Source: Psychrobacter maritimus (GTDB lineage Bacteria > Pseudomonadota > Gammaproteobacteria > Pseudomonadales > Moraxellaceae). From it: 64,000 nt of DNA. The notes below the pieces were generated by a model, which saw nothing but the letters and a program-made list of their open reading frames with translations, ran no database searches and was not told the DNA's origin. The stretch is taken from NCBI RefSeq assembly GCF_904846345.1, contig NZ_CAJHAJ010000006.1, positions 1 to 64,000 on the forward strand. The letters run 5' to 3'. The position numbers were made by a program, and so were the translations under genes. Of this stretch, positions 58,609 to 64,000 are shown piece by piece (the stretch's first letter is position 1; every line of letters starts with the position of its first letter).

Positions 58609-59034
58609 TTACATACTGACCCGAATCGCTAAATAAAATAACATCAATGAGCAGGCCATCGATAGTGTCCAAAGAATAGAGCGAAAGGTGGCCAAATTGG
58701 TAATATAGGCCACGCAAAAACCAATACGAATCAGCACATAAAGCCAAGCGATGGTATTAATAATTAATTGCGGTACAAAAAACAGCATCGCAATCAACAC
58801 TGCCGCCAAAAATATAGGCAAGGTCTCATAGCTGTTTTGCTGGGCGGCATTAGCCCGCGCGGCAGCTCCCGTCGTCCCTTGTAAAAAATCACGCGGATGG
58901 GCATTATCAGCCAAATTAAAGCCACCAATTGCTTTTGCCGTCAGCGCCATCACTAGGGGCAGCAAACTTGCCACTACCATTGCCCAAATACCTGACGCTG
59001 CGCTATCGGGAATCAACCCAAAGAATAGACTCAT
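58609..59034 (-). CDS. MAPEG family membrane protein
   Basis: 141 residues with four predicted membrane helices. RANAAQQNSYETLPIFLAA in the loop to helix 2 is the MAPEG hallmark seen in bacterial members. Eukaryotic relatives are glutathione-dependent; the role of the bacterial ones is usually unknown. It lies 14 bp after the OsmC-type gene and is probably co-transcribed with it. Confidence 0.88.
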   Translation of the reverse strand: MSLFFGLIPDSAASGIWAMVVASLLPLVMALTAKAIGGFNLADNAHPRDFLQGTTGAAARANAAQQNSYETLPIFLAAVLIAMLFFVPQLIINTIAWLYVLIRIGFCVAYITNLATFRSILWTLSMACSLMLFYLAIRVSM

Positions 59035-59048
59035 TAGTATAATCTTCC

Positions 59049-59462
59049 CTATCCTGCAATGACTTCAAAATCATGAGTCACATTGACGCCGCCCTGTACT
59101 AGCATCCGACTGGCTGAGCAGTATTTTTCTGCAGACAGTTTGATTGCCTTTTCTACCTGGCTTTCTTTGACATCTTGTCCGGTCACCACAAAATGCATAT
59201 GAATGTCAGTATAAACGGCTGGCACGGTTTCGGCACGCTGCGCAGTCAGCTCACAGCGTACGTCTGTCACTTCTTGGCGCGACTTTTGTAAAATTGCAAC
59301 CACGTCATAGCTTGCACAGCCACCAAGCCCTAATAAAATCAGCTCCATTGGGCTGGCGCCTTTTTCTTTATCGGCATCGATTTGGACGTTATGCCCTGAT
59401 GGTGACACACCCATAAAGGCTTTATTTTCTTGCCACGTAACGCTTGCTTTTGACTCTGACAT
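59049..59462 (-). CDS. OsmC/Ohr family protein
   Basis: 137 residues from the ATG at 59462, with AAGGA 9 nt upstream. The two redox Cys are C49 (GLGGCASYD) and the Cys of KYCSASRML. This YhfA-like OsmC subgroup may reduce organic peroxides, but Ohr activity is not proven for it. It forms a likely two-gene unit with the MAPEG gene. Confidence 0.88.
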   Translation of the reverse strand: MSESKASVTWQENKAFMGVSPSGHNVQIDADKEKGASPMELILLGLGGCASYDVVAILQKSRQEVTDVRCELTAQRAETVPAVYTDIHMHFVVTGQDVKESQVEKAIKLSAEKYCSASRMLVQGGVNVTHDFEVIAG

Positions 59463-60012
59463 TTTCAATATTCCTTGTTTTAATTGCTACGATTTTGAAT
59501 GCGCATGCTTCTTAATTCACATGGTTTTTAATTTGAATAGTAACGGTTTCTTATTTTTTGAAGAACAATGTCTTTTGGAAAAATAATGTCTTTTAGAAAA
59601 ATAATGTCTTTTGCTAGTGTAGCATAAGCCAAAACGAGATTTATAAAGCCATATCCTTGTTTACCTTTTATAAACCGTTTCAGCGCATGTCTTTTAGAAA
59701 TCACCATTTCACCCTGAATCTGATTGTTAAGTATTTATCACGATAATATTATTCAAACTTATTACTCGTATAAGATCCATCATAAAAAACTTACAAAAGT
59801 CTAATTATAACCCACTGATTTTAAAGTATTAATCTTGTGAAACATTTTATAGCAAAATACTGTTACACATTTGGGTTGTTTCTTGGTTTAATAACGGTAA
59901 TGAATCTTATTTTGCCATGGTATCGATAACAGTCACCCTATAATAATTATGATTGCTGTCACTGTACCTTGTTGAAATAAGCTATTTTTAAACAATTTAA
60001 AAGGGTTTAGTC
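59463..60012. other. divergent spacer upstream of rppH
   Basis: 550 bp without a gene. It carries an 18-bp tandem repeat (59567-59612), with a diverged further copy near 59686-59700. The rest is AT-rich. No clear promoter pair stands out for rppH. Confidence 0.5.
59567..59612. repeat. 18-bp tandem repeat AATGTCTTTTRGAAAAAT
   Basis: Unit 1 at 59567-59584 and unit 2 at 59585-59602 differ at one base. The third is partial, 59603-59612. A related word (ATGTCTTTTAGAAAT) recurs at about 59687-59701. Confidence 0.8.
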
Positions 60013-60534
60013 ATGATAGATGCAGACGGCTTTCGTGCCAATGTCGGCATCATCTTGGCAAATACACAAGGGCAAGTTCTGTGGGCAAAACGTATTGGTC
60101 ACAACGCTTGGCAGTTCCCTCAAGGCGGCATCGACCGCGGGGAGACGCCGATGGATGCGATGTATCGCGAGCTCTGGGAGGAGGTCGGCTTACATCCGCG
60201 TCACGTGGATTTACTGGCGGTCACGCAAGATTGGTTGCGCTACCGCCTGCCGAAACGTTATGTGCGTCATGGGCAGTATCCTTTGTGTATTGGGCAAAAA
60301 CAAAAATGGTTTTTGCTGCGCTTAGATGAGCCGAATACTCAACATATCCGCTTTGATGAGGGTAAACCAGAATTTGACCATTGGCAATGGGTCAGCTACT
60401 GGTATCCACTCGGACAAGTGATTCATTTTAAACGTGGGGTATATCGTCGCGCCTTGCAAGAATTGGTGCGCGAACTACCGCTTAAACAAGAACTGATTAT
60501 TCCAGAACAAAACAACCATTTGTTGGTGGAATAA
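60013..60534 (+). CDS. rppH: RNA pyrophosphohydrolase
   Basis: Nudix enzyme that removes pyrophosphate from 5' triphosphate mRNA and so starts decay. 173 residues, near the 176 of E. coli. The Nudix box runs from G38 to L60 with E53, E56 and E57 in place. [11 protein letters not shown] before it and [21 protein letters not shown] after it are RppH traits. AAAAGGG precedes the ATG. Confidence 0.95.
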   Translation: MIDADGFRANVGIILANTQGQVLWAKRIGHNAWQFPQGGIDRGETPMDAMYRELWEEVGLHPRHVDLLAVTQDWLRYRLPKRYVRHGQYPLCIGQKQKWFLLRLDEPNTQHIRFDEGKPEFDHWQWVSYWYPLGQVIHFKRGVYRRALQELVRELPLKQELIIPEQNNHLLVE

Positions 60535-60566
60535 ATAGTTAAATTTATTGTTTTAGTAGTAAATAC

Positions 60567-60600
60567 GAAAAAGCCTGTATCACTCGATACAGGCTTTTTC
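60567..60600. terminator. bidirectional terminator between rppH and the alcohol dehydrogenase
   Basis: GAAAAAGCCTGTATC (60567-60581) pairs with GATACAGGCTTTTTC (60586-60600), loop ACTC. Confidence 0.93.
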
Positions 60601-60619
60601 GTATTTATAATTGCTAAAA

Positions 60620-61714
60620 TTATGGTTTGATAGCAACTTTTAAGACCCCATCACGCTGATGCATAAATAAATCATATGCTTCTACAATATCGTCTAGCGC
60701 ATAAGTATGTGTCACCATCTCTGATAAATCCACACGACCTGACTCAATGACATTCAGCAAACGACGCATGCGTTCCTTACCACCTGGACAAAGTGCCGTA
60801 CGAATCGTGTGATCGCCAAGACCAGCAGCGAAATTCGCTATTGGAATGACTAAATCCTCAGAATAAACGCCAAGACTTGAAAAAGTTCCACCCGGTTTTA
60901 ATATCTTGATGCATTGATTAAAGGTAGCTTGCAAACCTAATGCTTCGATACTACTATCGACACCACGCCCACCAGTGATTTTCATAATTTCATCAACCAC
61001 ATCAACTTCTGTGAAATTAAGCGTAATGTCCGCTCCTAATTTCTTCGCCATCGCTAGACGCTGATTGTTACCATCAACAGCGATAATCAGTGACGCACCT
61101 TTGAGCCTTGCCCCAGCAGTAGCACATAAGCCAATAGGCCCCTGTGCAAAGATAGCGACAACATCACCGATCTGAATATTAGCGTTTTCTGCCCCCTTGA
61201 AGCCTGTTGACATAATGTCAGGACACATCAGCACTTGCTCATCCGTCAATCCATCTGGCACTGGACATAGATTGGCCTGTGCATCAGGCACTAGCACATA
61301 CTCTGCTTGCGTACCATCAATGTGATTACCAAAGCGCCAACCGCCGGTCGCTTTATAACCATGACAAGAGCATTTGCCATCGGCATCAAGATAGCCACCA
61401 TCTTGTGAGGGGAAGCCATCTTGGCTAGCATAAGAGGTAAATGTTGGACAAATCGCGCCAGCGATGACTCGTTGCCCTTCTTTATAACCCATCACTGCAC
61501 TACCTAGCTTTTCAATAATCCCTACCGGTTCATGCCCAATTGTCAATCCTTTTGCAACAGCATACTCACCTTTAAAAATATGAATATCGGTACCACAAAT
61601 CGTCGTAGTGGTAATTTTTAATAAAGCATCGTTCGGGCCGACATCAGGAATTTTCTTATCAACAATTTCAATTTTACCTGGCTCAACGAATATTAATGAT
61701 TTCATCATAGTCAT
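60620..61714 (-). CDS. zinc-dependent secondary alcohol dehydrogenase-like protein
   Basis: 364-residue medium-chain dehydrogenase. The catalytic zinc ligands look like C40 (ICGTD), H61 with E62 (GHE) and D166 (CPDIMSTGFKGAE). An Asp in this place is typical of the secondary-alcohol dehydrogenases such as those of Clostridium beijerinckii and Thermoanaerobacter. The usual four-Cys structural zinc lobe is absent. GPIGLCATAGA is the cofactor loop, and Asp in IIAVDGNN points to NAD rather than NADP. AAGGAG precedes the ATG by 7 nt. Likely 2-alcohol/ketone interconversion. Confidence 0.88.
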   Translation of the reverse strand: MTMMKSLIFVEPGKIEIVDKKIPDVGPNDALLKITTTTICGTDIHIFKGEYAVAKGLTIGHEPVGIIEKLGSAVMGYKEGQRVIAGAICPTFTSYASQDGFPSQDGGYLDADGKCSCHGYKATGGWRFGNHIDGTQAEYVLVPDAQANLCPVPDGLTDEQVLMCPDIMSTGFKGAENANIQIGDVVAIFAQGPIGLCATAGARLKGASLIIAVDGNNQRLAMAKKLGADITLNFTEVDVVDEIMKITGGRGVDSSIEALGLQATFNQCIKILKPGGTFSSLGVYSEDLVIPIANFAAGLGDHTIRTALCPGGKERMRRLLNVIESGRVDLSEMVTHTYALDDIVEAYDLFMHQRDGVLKVAIKP

Positions 61715-61928
61715 ATCGTACTCCTTGTTAAACTAACCTCTGATTAGAGGATAGTAGGCATTATTAATGGCGCTTAAATGACCTATATATCCAGTTTATG
61801 TCATCAGAGTCACTATTAACAGGTAAATCCCTAAATATATTGGGGATTTATAATTACCTCTGCAATAAGGCTTAAATAATAACTAGAAAAGCCTAGCCAT
61901 CAGTCATAGTAAAATGACAATATATAAA

Positions 61929-62741
61929 TTACTCATATTCTCGACTCTGTAGTTGAGCACGTAAGATAGGTTCGGCATCGATAGGACTTGGAGATTGATT
62001 TAAAGTCAGAATACTTTGGGTGCGAGTACCGTATGTCGGGACGGTAGCATCCATGCTAAACAAAGCAATGGGCTCAATATAAATAGAAGATAGTGCTTGC
62101 TCAATCTGCTTAGCAACACCCGTTTCGGGTAATTTATTTTCTGGCGCTGGCGTTTTATCGGACATCACTGCAAACGCCGCTTCTTGCCAATACTCAGGAG
62201 CGCTATTTTCAGCAATCAACGGTATGACTTCTTGGCGTAAGCGACCGCGGAGGCGTTCGGTTTTAAACCAAGCTTCTTCTGGTTGACCATTGGATAGCAC
62301 ATGCAATCCAGCGTATAGCGGCGTCGGTGCATGACCACGATTATTGACAATCACCGCTTGCGCCGCATCACCAATAATAAGGTTAAAGCCTGCGTAATCC
62401 TGCAGACTAATTTGCCGAGCAAAATCCATCGGGCTTAGCGTACTGGTCAAGAAATCGGTGACCAACTCACCGCGCGAGCGTTCGTCATTACTTGCTTGCA
62501 CACCATCTCGAAAGTTTAATACCGCCGCCCAGCGACCATTTTGCTCGTAAAAATTGCCATATGGCTCTTGATGTATACCAAGCCATGTGCCGCCACTTTG
62601 CTTATCACGCCCTGCATAAACAGGCTTATCCGCCCACTGATGGAGCGGCTCTGTCGGACGCTGCAAAAACTCATCACGATTGGACAGTAAGACCAAAGGT
62701 AGCTCATCAAATAACTGCCAAGCAATGGCGACAATACACAT
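61929..62741 (-). CDS. NRDE family protein (TANGO2 homologue)
   Basis: 270 residues. The Cys right after the initiator Met (MCIVAIAW) and SNRDEFLQRPTEPLHQW are the family hallmarks. TWLGI and NFRDG follow as in other NRDE proteins. The family has an N-terminal-nucleophile fold. Human TANGO2 is linked to metabolic crisis and possibly haem or lipid handling, while bacterial roles are unproven. AAAAGGAAAAC precedes the ATG, which confirms that Cys2 is exposed. Confidence 0.92.
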   Translation of the reverse strand: MCIVAIAWQLFDELPLVLLSNRDEFLQRPTEPLHQWADKPVYAGRDKQSGGTWLGIHQEPYGNFYEQNGRWAAVLNFRDGVQASNDERSRGELVTDFLTSTLSPMDFARQISLQDYAGFNLIIGDAAQAVIVNNRGHAPTPLYAGLHVLSNGQPEEAWFKTERLRGRLRQEVIPLIAENSAPEYWQEAAFAVMSDKTPAPENKLPETGVAKQIEQALSSIYIEPIALFSMDATVPTYGTRTQSILTLNQSPSPIDAEPILRAQLQSREYE

Positions 62742-62807
62742 AGTTTTCCTTTTATAAGATTATTAGGTGGTGTTTCAACATAAAAGAGGGTCGTTCAAAA
62801 TAGCGTT

Positions 62808-62879
62808 CTGCTGGGATAAAATTTTCTCGCTTGCTGTGCGCTTCGCACTCCAGAGGCTTCACAAAATTTATCCCAGCAG
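62808..62879. repeat. 72-bp cruciform repeat
   Basis: CTGCTGGGATAAAATTTT (62808-62825) and AAAATTTATCCCAGCAG (62863-62879) are inverted copies differing by one T. Inside, GTGCG-CTT-CGCAC (62836-62848) forms a second hairpin. It lies in the spacer between two minus-strand genes and has no coding capacity. Confidence 0.85.
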
Positions 62880-62939
62880 CACTCCCATCAGCACTGTATT
62901 CTTTTTAAATTGAGTCAATTATATGGTTCTGGTTTAACA

Positions 62940-64000
62940 TTAATTCGTGCTTAATTTTTTATCGGCAGGGTAGCTGATTTGATACGTCGATTGCACGACT
63001 TGCGCTTGTTTACTTGGTAAATCAAACTCCCAAGCGACCATGCCTTTATTATCATTCCAGTCTTTTTGGCTAATAGCTGGCGTGTGCGCCGCAGTGACTT
63101 TAATGCTGTCATCACTACTAACCGGCTCAGCGCTTAACACTTGCAAGCGCACGCTACGATTGTGCTGATTGGTAAACTGATAAGCTTGGGTGATGGTTTT
63201 GGTTTGCTGACGGTTAAACACGCCTTTATCGCCTTGTTTATTCTCATCGGTCAGCTGCTTCACCAGTAAACTTGGGTCAATACCAAAACCGATACCCTGC
63301 TCTTTTAGGTTTTGATAATTATAGCGCGACTGTCCAACATAGTTATCGTCGCGGTATAACTGCAATGAGCCATCAGCCCAAGCGGGCGTCAAAAACGGCG
63401 CGGATGCATACCAATAAGCGGCGGTCTCAGCACTTGGCGTGCTACGTAGCCAAAGCTTACTGGTGCCAGATTGCTCATCAATGACCGTGCGTACGCGTCT
63501 GCCGTCACTTGGAATACTCACACGCTGCGGCAGTCTATATTCGGTGATGCCATTTTTATTTTGACTGCTGACGCTAAAGCTCGGTAGCGGTGGCATCTCT
63601 GCAGCCCCTGCTCCACCATAATTGTCTCTTGCAGACACGACCACTGGCGCTGCTTCCATCATTGGTTGTGCATAACGGCTTAACTTAGCCTGCTCTTCCT
63701 CATATAACGACAAGCGCTCAACTCTTGGCAACTGGCTAGTGGTCGTTTGATTGGGATTAACGGTGCTTAAGATAACCGGCACGTTGTTCCAGTTCTCTCC
63801 CGTTTGTTGGGTGATGATGGCAGAAGCGGTGATATTCAGCTGCTTACTATCGGTATTTAAGCGCGCTTGATAAGTCGGCTCCCAACTGGCACCGCGCACT
63901 TGATAGTGCAGTTTAACGGTGCTTGGCGTGCGACTGGCAGTACGTACACTGACTTGGGTCACACTATTCTGTTTCGAGGTAGTATTGCCGGCTAGCAGCT
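62940..64000 (-). CDS. DUF4139 domain protein, partial (5' end off window)
   Basis: The reading frame stays open through position 64000, so this is the C-terminal ~353 residues of a longer gene. VKLHYQVRGASWEPTYQARL and NWNNVPVILSTVNP are typical of DUF4139 (the ASWxPxY-type mucoidy-inhibitor A-like family). A Gly/Ala/Pro-rich loop, beta-rich repeats and a C-terminal strand (VAWEFDLPSKQAQVV) follow. A GTG at 63962 is only an internal codon. Family members are often secreted. Function unknown. Confidence 0.85.
   Translation of the reverse strand, partial: LLAGNTTSKQNSVTQVSVRTASRTPSTVKLHYQVRGASWEPTYQARLNTDSKQLNITASAIITQQTGENWNNVPVILSTVNPNQTTTSQLPRVERLSLYEEEQAKLSRYAQPMMEAAPVVVSARDNYGGAGAAEMPPLPSFSVSSQNKNGITEYRLPQRVSIPSDGRRVRTVIDEQSGTSKLWLRSTPSAETAAYWYASAPFLTPAWADGSLQLYRDDNYVGQSRYNYQNLKEQGIGFGIDPSLLVKQLTDENKQGDKGVFNRQQTKTITQAYQFTNQHNRSVRLQVLSAEPVSSDDSIKVTAAHTPAISQKDWNDNKGMVAWEFDLPSKQAQVVQSTYQISYPADKKLSTN

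Noticed and set aside
62940-63962. Complete DUF4139 gene starting at 63962
   Set aside because: The frame stays open upstream to the window edge, so the GTG is internal and the gene is partial.

Overview
The window looks like a chromosomal segment of a Gammaproteobacterium of the family Moraxellaceae, most likely Psychrobacter. The basis is protein style and gene content: the rpmI-rplT-pheS-pheT-ihfA run, corC-lnt, hisIE-tatABC, RapA, AnmK, DUF2339 and DUF4105 proteins, Ala/Asp-rich small envelope proteins and AT-rich spacers. No reference search was possible, so the genus is an inference. About 48 protein genes are supported. I found no tRNA, rRNA, CRISPR array, prophage or complete insertion sequence. 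Three tandem stable-RNA-type promoters at the extreme left edge point out of the window, which suggests an rRNA or tRNA operon just beyond position 1.

Layout. 1-5 kb: the outward promoters, a UDG-superfamily glycosylase, upp, a YdfG-type reductase, a protein with a degenerate ADP-ribosyltransferase-like core, and an alpha/beta hydrolase. 5-7 kb: an AT-rich accessory spot with a RelA/SpoT synthetase fused to a helical-repeat tail. It is followed on the same strand by a compact unit (promoter, palindrome, strong ribosome binding site, 7-codon reading frame, terminator) and a DUF1653 gene. 7-12.5 kb: tyrS, anmK, fabF and a coiled-coil protein. 12.6-20 kb (minus strand): aminopeptidase P, POT peptide transporter, a membrane-anchored Ala/Glu-rich protein, lnt and corC. 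20-30 kb: DUF4105 protein, YcgN-like protein, dienelactone hydrolase, a 1049-residue DUF2339 membrane protein, rbgA/ylqF, mutY and tesB. 30-39 kb: rapA, a histidine kinase with a tandem-receiver response regulator, and a D-2-hydroxyacid dehydrogenase. A 172-bp MITE-like element follows.

39-47 kb: Baeyer-Villiger-type monooxygenase, RluA-type pseudouridine synthase, trxA, rho with a long leader, two small lipoproteins and a YpfJ-type metallopeptidase. 47-52 kb (minus strand): rpmI-rplT-pheS-pheT-ihfA, without the thrS-infC genes that usually precede it. 52-64 kb: hisIE, tatABC, an FBH1-like UvrD helicase, dusC, MAPEG and OsmC proteins, rppH, a zinc alcohol dehydrogenase, an NRDE/TANGO2 protein and the 3' part of a DUF4139 gene cut by the right edge.

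Most genes are core housekeeping: translation, transcription recycling and termination, lipid and lipoprotein synthesis, protein export, DNA repair. The parts most worth a second look are the alarmone synthetase plus the micro-gene behind it (5.1-7.0 kb), the ADP-ribosyltransferase-like protein (2.95-3.6 kb), the kinase/dual-receiver pair (34.4-37.7 kb), and the non-coding repeats: a MITE, two arrays of ATTTAAAA units and a cruciform repeat.
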